Shown here: piece by piece, positions 16,952 to 25,353 of the stretch
How the letters are laid out: the number at the start of each line of letters is the position of its first letter
Position numbering within the stretch: the stretch's first letter is position 1
NCBI GenBank assembly: GCA_001304015.1
Contig: LJUY01000007.1
Coordinates: 1 to 64,000 of the forward strand
Source: a candidate division Zixibacteria bacterium SM23_81
GTDB lineage: Bacteria > SM23-81
DNA length: 64,000 bases
Direction: 5' to 3'
The notes under the pieces: generated by a model
The model's input: the letters and a program-made list of their open reading frames with translations, nothing else
What the model was told of the DNA's origin: nothing
Databases searched by the model: none
Translations under genes and position numbers: made by a program

Positions 16952-18043
16952 CTATTTGGGAGGTTCTTTTCTCTCTAGCGCGGGGATACTGGCTTCCTCT
17001 TCCTTCATGTAGATGGTCTGCGTGGGATAGGCGAAGCCGATTTCCTCATCCTCGAATCGTTTATAAATGGCCAAATTGATGGCCTGCTGGATGTCCATAT
17101 AGACGTTGTAGTCTGGTACTTGCACGTAATAGACCACCTCGAAATTCAGGGAGAAATCGCCATACTCCTTGAAGTGGGCACGATCAAAACGCGCCTTTTC
17201 CTGAGCCTCGACAATCTCTCGCACCAGGTCGGGGATAGCGGCCAGCTTTTCATAAGGCGTCTGATAGGTGACACCGAAATGAAAGACAATCCGCCGTTCA
17301 AACATGCGCTTGTAATTGCGTATACGGCTTTGCAGCAGATCGTTGTTGGAGAAGACAAGCTGCTCTCCGTAAAGGCTACGGACGCGAGTGGTCTTCAAAC
17401 CAATCTTTTCCACCGTTCCTAGAAGATCGCCCACGATGATGAAGTCTCCGATAACAAATGGTTTGTCCAGCACGATGGAAAGGGAGGCGAATAGGTCTCC
17501 GAGAATATTCTGGACGGCCAGAGCCACGGCGATGCCGCCAACTCCCAAGCCGGCGACGAGGGTTGTGATGTCCACGCCCAGATTGTCAAGGACTAAAAGA
17601 AGAACAGCCGACCATACGATCAATTTGCTAAGAAACCGCAAAGCGCTGTAAGTGGTCGCAGTTGCAGCATCCTCCTCCAACTTCCGCTTCATTTGACGCG
17701 TCAGCCAGAAGGAGATGAATCCGCTTGCCCAGATAGCCGCCTGAATCAGGAGGGCCAGCATAGCCACTGTTGTGATCACTCGCGTTGCGGTCTGGGGTAA
17801 GCTCAGGGCGAACGTGGCAAAATATATCGATACGATCAGCAAAAAGAATAGCTTTGTTCTGGCGATCAAATCAGCCACAAGGTCGTCCAACTCCGTCTTG
17901 GTTTTTTTGGCAAAAGCGCTCAAGCGCCGCAGGATAACACCGGTCAAAAGTTTCAACACGACCATGACGACGGCCATGAGCAGGAGAGCAAATAGCCAAG
18001 CTCGGACCGTGTTGCCGTAATACGTTGTGTCCCAGACGGTCAT
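16952..18043 (-). CDS. MscS-family mechanosensitive channel
   Basis: A 363-residue inner-membrane channel. There are four or so N-terminal helices, then the pore helix (GLGVGGIAVALAVQNILGD), the beta domain with DKPFVIGDFI and the mixed C-terminal domain of MscS. Such channels open when membrane tension rises and release osmolytes. ATG 18043 overlaps the otsB stop as ATGA, and the G-rich run just before it serves as ribosome site; a longer reading from 18112 would lie inside otsB and is unlikely. Its place between the trehalose synthesis genes links making the osmolyte with letting it out during down-shock. Confidence 0.9.
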   Translation of the reverse strand: MTVWDTTYYGNTVRAWLFALLLMAVVMVVLKLLTGVILRRLSAFAKKTKTELDDLVADLIARTKLFFLLIVSIYFATFALSLPQTATRVITTVAMLALLIQAAIWASGFISFWLTRQMKRKLEEDAATATTYSALRFLSKLIVWSAVLLLVLDNLGVDITTLVAGLGVGGIAVALAVQNILGDLFASLSIVLDKPFVIGDFIIVGDLLGTVEKIGLKTTRVRSLYGEQLVFSNNDLLQSRIRNYKRMFERRIVFHFGVTYQTPYEKLAAIPDLVREIVEAQEKARFDRAHFKEYGDFSLNFEVVYYVQVPDYNVYMDIQQAINLAIYKRFEDEEIGFAYPTQTIYMKEEEASIPALERKEPPK

Positions 18044-18840
18044 CTCCCCCCCCCACGAGTTTTGTGCCAGCGCAATAAAAACTCCAACAACTCTTCCGGC
18101 GGAGTCAGCCATAAATCGGCAGCTGTCGAGCGATACTCATCCCGAACCAGGATGCCAAGCCCTTTTCCTTTAATGGCCTTGAAAGCATCTTCGTCGGTAA
18201 TGTCGTCGCCCAGATAGGCTGCCACAGAGTCGTTGCCCATCTCCGCTAAGATAGTCTTCACCGCGTAGCCCTTATTTCTGCCGGGCACACGGAGCTCTAG
18301 GCCACCGTCGAATTCACTCAGCATGAGTCCTGTTTTTTTCGCCAACAGCGTCCATTTCGTAATGGCTTTGGAGTGAATCCCACGGATCTTTTCCTGGGTT
18401 AAGCCACGCCAGTGAAGCGCGAGACAGCCAGGCTTGTGTTCACATCGGTCTGCCAATCCTTTTTCCTCCACCCATCTGTCGGCCTCGGCCAGGCCTATCA
18501 AAGCCCTCTCATCAAATTCGGCTATTTGGTGAGTTCCATCAGTCCGTAAACGCTCCCAGCCATGGGAGCCCCATATCTCGGGAAGAGGATCAAACCCCAA
18601 AAGAGGAATTAAATCCTTCGTCCATCGCCCGCTGATGAGAACCACACGAGTGCGCTGTCCTTTGAGAAGCTTGTTTAAGATGCTGCGGACGCCTGGATAT
18701 GGAACTGCCTTCTCGGCTTGGACCCGAAAGGGCGCCAGGGTTCCGTCATAGTCGAGCATGAGAGCACATTGAGGTGCCGCTTTTAATGCCTGAAAAAATG
18801 ACTTCAGCAATTGAGGCGAATGGGATGTTTTGGAGAGCAA
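18040..18840 (-). CDS. otsB: trehalose-6-phosphate phosphatase
   Basis: A 266-residue HAD-family phosphatase. Motif I is MLDYDGTLAP (nucleophile Asp), motif II ISGR, and motif IV YLGDDITDEDAF; the cap domain has the substrate-binding ELRVPGRNKG. It removes phosphate from trehalose-6-phosphate. Start TTG 18840 has AAAGG seven bases upstream and no better choice is visible. The last codons run through nine consecutive Gs (minus strand, complement of the C run at 18046-18054), ending GGGR; a slip in that run would change the end of OtsB and its ATGA coupling to the MscS gene. Confidence 0.93.
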   Translation of the reverse strand: MLSKTSHSPQLLKSFFQALKAAPQCALMLDYDGTLAPFRVQAEKAVPYPGVRSILNKLLKGQRTRVVLISGRWTKDLIPLLGFDPLPEIWGSHGWERLRTDGTHQIAEFDERALIGLAEADRWVEEKGLADRCEHKPGCLALHWRGLTQEKIRGIHSKAITKWTLLAKKTGLMLSEFDGGLELRVPGRNKGYAVKTILAEMGNDSVAAYLGDDITDEDAFKAIKGKGLGILVRDEYRSTAADLWLTPPEELLEFLLRWHKTRGGGR

Positions 18841-18898
18841 AGTTTAGCCTTTCAATTGTATGATGAGCTACATTTGATTTGTCTTGCTATTGCCCTTA

Positions 18899-18936
18899 TT
18901 CGGGAACCGGGGACCGGGATCCGGGAACCGGGAATC
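18899..18936. repeat. CCGGGAA-type short direct repeats
   Basis: The segment is built from imperfect repeats of CCGGGAACC and CCGGGATCC. It lies between treT and otsB. There is no coding sense and no T tract. Confidence 0.5.
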
Positions 18937-19083
18937 CTGCTAGGCTGCTTACTGCCTATGGCTGCTGTCAGTGCCAATTAGCATTAGGTTTTTCACGATT
19001 CTAGGGTCTCGGCTTTTCAAAGATCAATCGAATTTCACGAATAATTCGAGCTATTGAAGGCAAAAGAGGTTTCGTCAGTACCG

Positions 19084-20325
19084 TCAAGCTAACTCAATTC
19101 TCTCCTCCTTGCCGTGAAGGAGGGCTAGCATCAGGGTGAAGTATTCTCGCAAGTGCCTGGTGATGAGAAAATTCTCCCGAACGAACTGTTTGGCCTTCCG
19201 TCCCATCTCCTCCAGCTTTTCCCTGTGATAGAGCAGATACCTGATGCGCAGGGCGGCACCTTCCGGGCTGTTCACCAAAAAGCCGGTGTGATGGTTTACA
19301 ACCTGAATCCGGATGCCTCCGGTGTCGCCTCCGATAACGGGCTTGTTCTTCCACATGGCCTCAGTTACGGTGAGGCCAAAGCCTTCTTTAATAGATTTTT
19401 GCACAATGATATCTGCTGCTCGCTGGAGAGCGTTGATAGTGCGATGGTCATCGCCTGGCAAGAGGAGAATGTGTATGTCAGGATCATCGACGGCGGCTGC
19501 CCTGACCTCATTGAGCACGATTTTCCCCTCTGGGTCATCGCTGGCGCCCCCTCCAGCGAGGACAAGTTGTAATGAAGGGACGAATTCCTTAGCCAATTTA
19601 TAGGTTTGAATGACTCCCAGCGGATCCTTGAATCGGTCATAGCGGGAAACCTGCACAATAACTGGTCGTTGCGTTTCAATTGCGAAGCGCTCGCAAACAG
19701 AACGCATCTCATCTTCGTTCAGCTCGATGTTTTTCTCATGTAATGGGTCTATGCTGGGGGGGATTAAATACACGGGATGGGGTAGCGATTGCGCAAAGGT
19801 CGATAGGGAGAAAATGCTGGCGTCATAGGAGGATACAAAAGTCCTGAGATACTTCCAGACCGGTCGAAATGGCTTGTTGGCATCTATGTGGCAACGCCAT
19901 ATCCATCGGCCCTTACGGCCTGCAATATGGTGTGCCAGGGGAGCGGGCTGAGGATCGTGAACAAAGACGAAATCTGCATCCCGCACTTTCTCAGCAAGCA
20001 TTTCCGCGTTACGGGCATTTGTCTCTTCATAGGTGCGCAACAGAGAGTCGGGAATTTCAGTCCGTTCTCCCTGTATGGCATTGTGCATGCTTTTGGTACA
20101 TTGGAAGAACTTGGAGTCACCGGTTATGCTCTCCCAGCTCGCCTGGATTCCCAGCTCTACCATAAGAGGAACCATTTTGTGCAATATCTCAGCGACACCT
20201 CCACCCACCTTAGTGGAATTTATATGAACCACCTTTAACCCTCTCAGGCGGTCTGCCAGTTGATGCAGATGGTCAACCACATCTTGGCCAGCAATTTTCG
20301 CGTACATCTGTAAGGAGTGTTTCAT
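19084..20325 (-). CDS. treT: trehalose synthase, TreT type (GT4)
   Basis: A 413-residue GT-B glycosyltransferase. TreT joins NDP-glucose and free glucose directly into trehalose, reversibly. The family start is present (VVHINSTKVGGGVAEILH), as is the substrate region WRCHIDANKPF and the C-terminal nucleotide-sugar site KSIKEGFGLTVTEAMWKNKP with GGDTGGI. ATG 20325 overlaps the stop of the DUF5752 gene as ATGA. This gives a second, phosphate-free trehalose route beside OtsA/OtsB, possibly for recycling trehalose in the reverse direction. Confidence 0.92.
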   Translation of the reverse strand: MKHSLQMYAKIAGQDVVDHLHQLADRLRGLKVVHINSTKVGGGVAEILHKMVPLMVELGIQASWESITGDSKFFQCTKSMHNAIQGERTEIPDSLLRTYEETNARNAEMLAEKVRDADFVFVHDPQPAPLAHHIAGRKGRWIWRCHIDANKPFRPVWKYLRTFVSSYDASIFSLSTFAQSLPHPVYLIPPSIDPLHEKNIELNEDEMRSVCERFAIETQRPVIVQVSRYDRFKDPLGVIQTYKLAKEFVPSLQLVLAGGGASDDPEGKIVLNEVRAAAVDDPDIHILLLPGDDHRTINALQRAADIIVQKSIKEGFGLTVTEAMWKNKPVIGGDTGGIRIQVVNHHTGFLVNSPEGAALRIRYLLYHREKLEEMGRKAKQFVRENFLITRHLREYFTLMLALLHGKEERIELA

Positions 20326-21077
20326 TTTTTCGCTTCACGAAAATGTTCGCGAAACAGATTTGCAAGCTCAGTGCGTAATTCGGTTAAGGTACTAAAATAC
20401 GGGTCTATTTCGCTGATTTGCTGACAGAGATCAGCATATGCGCCGTCGAAGCCATCCAACCAATGCTGAAAGTCATCAATAGCGTCAGGTGATCGGCGGC
20501 AGGCGTCGATGAAATGGTAAAAAATGCTGCCCACTGACACAGTTGGTAAAACCGTCACAAATTCTTGAGGCTTAAGGACCTTGCGATGTGTATCGAAAAT
20601 AATTATCTGTGATCGGATGAAATCAAATCGGTCGTCTCTTTTAGCCCAAGGTATAAAATCACTTTCATCCAATCTCTCCTCAATAGCCTCGATCAGTTCT
20701 TGCCGTAGATCCTCCAGTGAAGAAAACTCTGTGGGATCGATAATGCTTAAACGTTCGGCGAGCTTTTTATCGTGAAGGCTGTGCGCTGCCCAGGCGGCAA
20801 AGTCGTTGTTGTATTCGGGATCATCAAATCGCGGGCGAAGAAGGCCGCCCCAAAAATGATAGTAGATGCTGCCAGGATGAATGGTCTGCAGATCGTCCCT
20901 CAGTTCTCGAAGATTCTGGGCCTGCTTGCCGGTGGCTATTGCAATTAGGGCACAATCTTTGATGAAGAAAGGTTCATTTTGGAGTTTTCTAGAGGCCATT
21001 TGAATCTCGCTTAGGTGACGATGTTTCAGATCTTCTGTCTTAATATCTGCTCTGAAAGGAAAAAAGCGTTCTCTCAA
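20322..21077 (-). CDS. DUF5752-family protein coupled to TreT
   Basis: A 251-residue soluble protein made of two similar halves. Each has a segment like LRELRDDLQTIHPGSIYYHF or VLPTVSVGSIFYHF, followed by an NDFAAW- or DFQHW-type stretch and an LRTEL- or LRQEL-type helix, so it looks like an internal duplication. DUF5752 proteins are often found next to TreT-type trehalose synthases, which suggests a regulatory or accessory role. The start is uncertain: TTG 21077 has no ribosome site, and ATG 20999 would remove 26 residues while keeping the conserved part. It overlaps treT as ATGA. Confidence 0.75.
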   Translation of the reverse strand: MRERFFPFRADIKTEDLKHRHLSEIQMASRKLQNEPFFIKDCALIAIATGKQAQNLRELRDDLQTIHPGSIYYHFWGGLLRPRFDDPEYNNDFAAWAAHSLHDKKLAERLSIIDPTEFSSLEDLRQELIEAIEERLDESDFIPWAKRDDRFDFIRSQIIIFDTHRKVLKPQEFVTVLPTVSVGSIFYHFIDACRRSPDAIDDFQHWLDGFDGAYADLCQQISEIDPYFSTLTELRTELANLFREHFREAKK

Positions 21078-21311
21078 TAGGGGTCATGCACTCATATTTT
21101 CCCGCTTTGAGCTGAGATTGTAACGGGCTGAAGGCAAGACAGCATTTCCATCTGGTCGGCATCGATATGCTCATATGCCCGCGTTCATCTAGGAGTCAAA
21201 ACTTTGAGGACGGGCAATAGCACAGCGTCCAGGTGAAGATAAAGATCAAAGGGTTTCAGGGCCCGGATAAGAATCGGAGACGTCTTAGGATGATTTTCGT
21301 TGCAAGAGCTA

Positions 21312-22880
21312 TTATTCCTGCCTCTCCTCCTCGAACTTAAATCTCTTCTCCCGGAAAAGCTTCAGGCAAACGTCGACCACCTGGGGATCATAACTGGTCC
21401 CCTTGTGCTGAGCGATTTCCTCCAAGGCTCTCTTTAAACCAGGTGCCTGGCGGTAGGACCGGTGAGAGACCATGCCCTCTACGACGTCTGCTACAGCAAG
21501 AATTCTGGCCGGCAAAAGTGTCTCTTCTCCAACCAGCCCATTGGGATATCCCGAGCCGTCCATCCTCTCGTGATGTTGAAGCACCATTTCGGCCACCGGC
21601 CATGGGAATTCGATGGGCTTCAATATGTCGTAACCGACTTGCGGGTGAGTTTTGATCATATCGAACTCTTTCAGCGTCAGCTGGCCGGGCTTAATGAGGA
21701 TATCGGCGGGCACAGTCACCTTGCCGATGTCGTGAACCAGACCCGCCATGTGAAGTCCCTCGATTTCCTCCTCGGACAGGCCTAACTCTTCGGCGATAGC
21801 GCAGGCGAGTTGGGTAACCCTCCTTTGATGACCAATGGTATAGGGATCTCTCATCTCCACTGATGATGCCAGAGCGTCCACTGTTGACTGGAGGATCTTC
21901 AGTGATTTCTGGAAGCTATGTTTGGTTTCTTCTTGAGCTTGCTTATGTTGGATGGAAAGTCCTATCTGGGCCGACAGGAACTCCAAAATCTCCAGATCTT
22001 TTTCATCATAAGCTCTCTCGTCCGAGTAACTCTGAACTGCCAAGACGGCGCCGATCTCTTGCCCTATTTTTATAGGAACTCCAAGCCAGACCTTTGGTGG
22101 CGTCCCAACAGCTTCCACTTCACCCAACTGAATCAGCCTGTGGATCTCCTCGCTGGTGGCAAGGAGCGCTTTTTCATTCTTTAGGACATAGGCCGTAAGG
22201 GTCTTCCCCGCCGGAAAGGTTTCCAGTTGCTCTTTTTGGTCACGGTAATAGGGAAGAGAAAAAGTCTTGCTTTCTCTGTCATAGAGGGCGATAGAAAAGT
22301 TTTTGGTGTTGACGATGGCACTCAAGTCTTGGTGGATGGTCCCTAACAAATCTTTGAGGTCCTCTGTTGTGTGAGCAGCGTTGGCGATTCGATAAAGCAC
22401 TCGCTGAATGTCTCTGGCACGCCGTCGCTGGGAGATGTCTACGACGGCTCCCATCACCGCGGGCTTCCCTCCGTAGTCGATATGTTTGGCGAACATCTCC
22501 AGCCAACGTACAGAACCATCTTTTTGGACTCCACGATACTCGTGGTTGGGCGTGGTCGGCTTGCCTTGCAAGTGTTCCTGAAGGCGCTGCCAGAAGTTGT
22601 GCTGATCGTCTTGGTGGATCATCGCCGTGACGTCCTCGGCCGAGAGAGACATCAGCTCGTCAAGGCTGTATCCGCTGATCTCGGAAAAAGCGGTGTTGGC
22701 AAAAACGATGTGAGAATCCTGGATGATGACGACCCCTTGGGGTAAATCCTCTACCGAAGCCCGAGGCATCTCTTCGATCAGTTCAGGCTCGGCTCCGGTA
22801 CCTTTCAGCTCAGCGATCCATTTACGCAATGCTGCCAGTTCATCTAAAAGTTGCTCTTTTGTCTTATCTTCGTCCTTCAT
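21312..22880 (-). CDS. PAS-GAF-HD-GYP sensor phosphodiesterase
   Basis: A 522-residue cytosolic signalling protein. A short coiled coil comes first, then a PAS domain (about 45-150, with QDSHIVFANTAFSEISGYS), a GAF domain (about 165-310) and an HD-GYP domain (about 330-510). The metal-binding residues are intact: HDIGK, HHERMDGSGYP and the GYP-linked loop, then LPARILAVADVVEGM. HD-GYP enzymes degrade cyclic di-GMP. No membrane segment is present, so the signal is sensed inside the cell. ATG 22880 has AGGAGG upstream. It is a single gene with no adjacent receiver or GGDEF partner. Confidence 0.92.
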   Translation of the reverse strand: MKDEDKTKEQLLDELAALRKWIAELKGTGAEPELIEEMPRASVEDLPQGVVIIQDSHIVFANTAFSEISGYSLDELMSLSAEDVTAMIHQDDQHNFWQRLQEHLQGKPTTPNHEYRGVQKDGSVRWLEMFAKHIDYGGKPAVMGAVVDISQRRRARDIQRVLYRIANAAHTTEDLKDLLGTIHQDLSAIVNTKNFSIALYDRESKTFSLPYYRDQKEQLETFPAGKTLTAYVLKNEKALLATSEEIHRLIQLGEVEAVGTPPKVWLGVPIKIGQEIGAVLAVQSYSDERAYDEKDLEILEFLSAQIGLSIQHKQAQEETKHSFQKSLKILQSTVDALASSVEMRDPYTIGHQRRVTQLACAIAEELGLSEEEIEGLHMAGLVHDIGKVTVPADILIKPGQLTLKEFDMIKTHPQVGYDILKPIEFPWPVAEMVLQHHERMDGSGYPNGLVGEETLLPARILAVADVVEGMVSHRSYRQAPGLKRALEEIAQHKGTSYDPQVVDVCLKLFREKRFKFEEERQE

Positions 22881-23216
22881 TTTGCCGGCCTCCTGAAACT
22901 GGGCAGCAGTTCCCTGTGGCAGTCGTGCAGGGAAAGTAACCAGAACTGGAAACTTCTTTTTAACTCTTCATTTTTAGGAAACTTAAACACATCAGCTATT
23001 TGGCGAGTAAAAGAACACTCCTTCATAACCTGAAAGAAACAGTTCATCAGCTGCAATAACCTTCGAGCTCTCTAGGGGCAGACGTAATGGCAGAAGGAAC
23101 AGAAAGCGTTCATACCTCACTGATCTCGCTAGGAATCTCTTTGTTCATTCCCTCTGTCTGGGCGCCCCAATTTCTCAACAACCAAAGTCGTTCGTCGAAC
23201 ACTTGGCACAATCAGC
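22881..23216. other. intergenic stretch
   Basis: It separates the ferritin-like gene (stop at 23217) from the HD-GYP gene. I see no gene, repeat or clear terminator. The HD-GYP promoter must lie here, but no strong -35/-10 pair stands out. Confidence 0.4.
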
Positions 23217-23669
23217 TTACCAGCTGGTTAGGATGTGGTCGTCGTATTCGGACTCCAGCTTGTGCTTGTGCTTGGCTTCTTCCTGAGCCAAGACCCGAAA
23301 AAGTTTTGCAAGCCCCGGGTCAGAGGTCATATTGGCCAAGTCGGAGTAAAGTCTATGAGCTTCCTCCTCCTTCTTCATGGCCACAATAAGGATCTGCTGG
23401 TAGTCCAGATCGGGGCCAAAGGGAACATCTTCGGTGTACTGGCTGATTTTCAGGTCCGGAACATTCTCTATAGGAAAGGACTCGATGTCTCCCTGTTTCA
23501 ATGCATCCAACATCTTGAAATGCTTTCGCTCCTCAGCAGCCATCTCCTGAAACATAACCTTAGATCCAGGATTTTTAGCCACTTGACCGGCCGATTCGTA
23601 GAAGTGAATGGCAGCGTCCTCTTTCTGCTTGGCAAAACTGATGGCTTCCTCAAAGGTGTTAATCTCCAT
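23217..23669 (-). CDS. ferritin-like (rubrerythrin-type) diiron protein
   Basis: A 150-residue four-helix protein. Two repeated iron-binding pairs are seen: E-D-A-A-I-HFYE with EERKHF, and KKEEEAHRLY with QEEAKHKHKLE, the usual carboxylate and histidine ligands of a rubrerythrin-like diiron site. There is no C-terminal rubredoxin domain. Such proteins scavenge peroxide or hold iron. I chose ATG 23669 because AAAAGGAG lies just upstream; an ATG at 23708 would add 13 residues without a ribosome site. It is last in a probable operon with PfpI and another ferritin-like gene. Confidence 0.85.
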   Translation of the reverse strand: MEINTFEEAISFAKQKEDAAIHFYESAGQVAKNPGSKVMFQEMAAEERKHFKMLDALKQGDIESFPIENVPDLKISQYTEDVPFGPDLDYQQILIVAMKKEEEAHRLYSDLANMTSDPGLAKLFRVLAQEEAKHKHKLESEYDDHILTSW

Positions 23670-23726
23670 ACCTGACTCCTTTTGGGGCAAAAATATGTCG
23701 TCCGCCATGAATTACTCTTTAACGTG

Positions 23727-24248
23727 TTACCATGATCTGCTTTTTCCGGTCTTTGTCAGTTTGATCATCTCCCGGGAAAAGGCCGGGAGATCCGAGGGCT
23801 GGCGGGAGGTGATCAGATTTCCATCTACCACCACCTCTTGGTCTCGATAATTCGCCCCGGAGGATACCAACTCCCCTTTGGTGCTGCGGTAGCCTGTGAC
23901 CTCTCGGTCCTTCAGCAGTCCAGCGGCGGCCAGGATCACTGGGCCGTGGCAGATGGCGGCCACAGGCTTTTTCTCGGCGAAGAAATGCCTGGCGATGGCC
24001 CATGCTCTCTGTTCTTTTTTCAGGCGCTCTGGGGCCTTGCCTCCGGGCAAGACCAAAAGATCATACTCCTCAGGTTTGACTTCGTCGAGGCTCAGGTCAA
24101 CTGTAATGGCATACCCGTGTTTGCCGGTGATGGTGCCCTTGGAGAAGGAGGTCACATGGACCTCGAACCCCTCCTCCTTGAGACGGTAATACGGATAGAG
24201 AAGCTCGGTGTCCTCGAAATGGTTTGCGCTGATGATCAAAACCTTCAT
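23727..24248 (-). CDS. DJ-1/PfpI-family protein
   Basis: A 173-residue class I glutamine amidotransferase-like fold. The nucleophile elbow is AICHGP (Cys about 100) with the upstream acidic FEDTEL motif near the start. PfpI relatives are described as proteases, chaperones or glyoxal/methylglyoxal deglycases, so the exact reaction is open. ATG 24248 follows GGAGG. It sits 23 bases after one ferritin-like gene and before another, next to a glyoxalase-fold gene, which suits a role against reactive carbonyls or oxidative stress. Confidence 0.88.
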   Translation of the reverse strand: MKVLIISANHFEDTELLYPYYRLKEEGFEVHVTSFSKGTITGKHGYAITVDLSLDEVKPEEYDLLVLPGGKAPERLKKEQRAWAIARHFFAEKKPVAAICHGPVILAAAGLLKDREVTGYRSTKGELVSSGANYRDQEVVVDGNLITSRQPSDLPAFSREMIKLTKTGKSRSW

Positions 24249-24271
24249 TGGAATGGCACCTCCTGCCAGGA

Positions 24272-24808
24272 TTAGCCCTCGAAGTGGGGCCGTTCCTCTC
24301 GGACGAACCAGTCCGCCGGATTTTCCAGGTAGTCGCGGGTCTCCTTCAGAAAGGCGTAATGCTCATTTTCCTGTTCCAGCATGAATTGATAGAGCTTTCT
24401 GGCCATGTCATCTGAGGTGTCCTTGATGAGCCGCTGATACATATTGTAGGCCTTCTGTTCCAGCTCCATGGCCGCCTCATAGGCCTCCAGACTTCCCGCA
24501 TCGGCCTTGATCGTCTCGTCCATGTCTTGGCAAGCTTTTTTGAACACATTCTCGAGCCTTGTCTTCGCGTGAGGTTTATCCTCGAGCAAACCTCCCAGCT
24601 CCTGACACGTGCCCTTCTCTTGAAGCGCGCAGTAAAAGGCCTTAATGGTCTCGATGTGAACCAGCTCTTCGTCAGCCAGGGTTTCGAAGACCGATTTGGC
24701 CAGTGGATTCGCTGAACGCCGTGCAGCTGCCTTATAGAAAGCTCCGCCATCCTGTTCCGTCTTGATGGCGGTGCTCAGGGATTCCAATTCCTCTTGCGTC
24801 GTGCTCAT
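24272..24808 (-). CDS. ferritin-like diiron protein
   Basis: A 178-residue helical bundle. Iron-ligand motifs include a first-helix Glu (KTEQDGGAFY), DEELVHIE, then MELEQKAYNMY and LEQENEHYAFL. The order matches rubrerythrin-like proteins without rubredoxin. The C-terminus (residues about 155-178) adds YLENPADWF, a common ending in this group. The start ATG 24808 follows GGGAGGAG; an upstream ATG at 24856 is less likely. Only moderately similar to the other ferritin-like protein in the operon, so the two are probably not a recent duplication. Confidence 0.85.
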   Translation of the reverse strand: MSTTQEELESLSTAIKTEQDGGAFYKAAARRSANPLAKSVFETLADEELVHIETIKAFYCALQEKGTCQELGGLLEDKPHAKTRLENVFKKACQDMDETIKADAGSLEAYEAAMELEQKAYNMYQRLIKDTSDDMARKLYQFMLEQENEHYAFLKETRDYLENPADWFVREERPHFEG

Positions 24809-24852
24809 GTATCTCCTCCCGTCAGTGATAGTGAATGAGAAAAACGAGACCT

Positions 24853-25271
24853 TCACCTGTCCTTGATCTCGATGAGGATGCCGTCGGGATCGCGAATAAA
24901 ATAGACCAGATGGGCCTTCCGCACCACCTCGATCACCTGAGCGCCCTTCTCCTTGGCCTCCTGGCAGAAAGCTCCTTTGTTCCCAACCTCCAGACCGAAA
25001 TGGTTGATGCGGGGATCAGGGGAAAGGGGCCTTGATCTTGCATTTTTTGGTCGGAATGGAACAGCTCTAGCACCACCTTGTCCCGGCGATAGACCTCCGC
25101 CGTGTAGGCCGTGTCTTGACCGAAGATGTGATGCATGATCTTGGCGGGTACATGGTAGCTGTCCTGTTTTTCAAAGCCTAAGACGCGGCGGTAGAATCGA
25201 CTTAAGCGCTCTAGGTCTGTCACCCATAGGCCAATATGCTGAACCCGTAATGCAATTGATTCCTCATTCAT
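24853..25271 (-). pseudogene. VOC/glyoxalase-fold protein with a one-base frameshift
   Basis: From ATG 25271 the frame encodes a glyoxalase-fold N-terminus (VQHIGLWVTDLERLSRFYRR) up to about codon 87, then turns into nonsense ending near 24933. The other frame continues the family from INHFGLEVG to FIRDPDGILIEIKDR, stopping at 24853. The switch is at a run of four Gs (plus strand 25011-25014); one extra base restores a protein of about 139 residues. Metal ligands His, Glu, His and Glu are all retained across the two frames. This could be a sequencing or assembly error in a homopolymer, or a recent inactivation. Confidence 0.75.
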
Positions 25272-25353
25272 ATCGATTCCAGGATGTGTCTTGAGAGCGT
25301 GTCCTCCAATATCCCCAGACTTCTCCAGCCGAGCTTTCCGATCCGATGTCAGG

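Noticed and set aside
22881-23216. Search for a tRNA or small RNA in this gap
   Set aside because: No cloverleaf with the usual T-loop sequence could be drawn.
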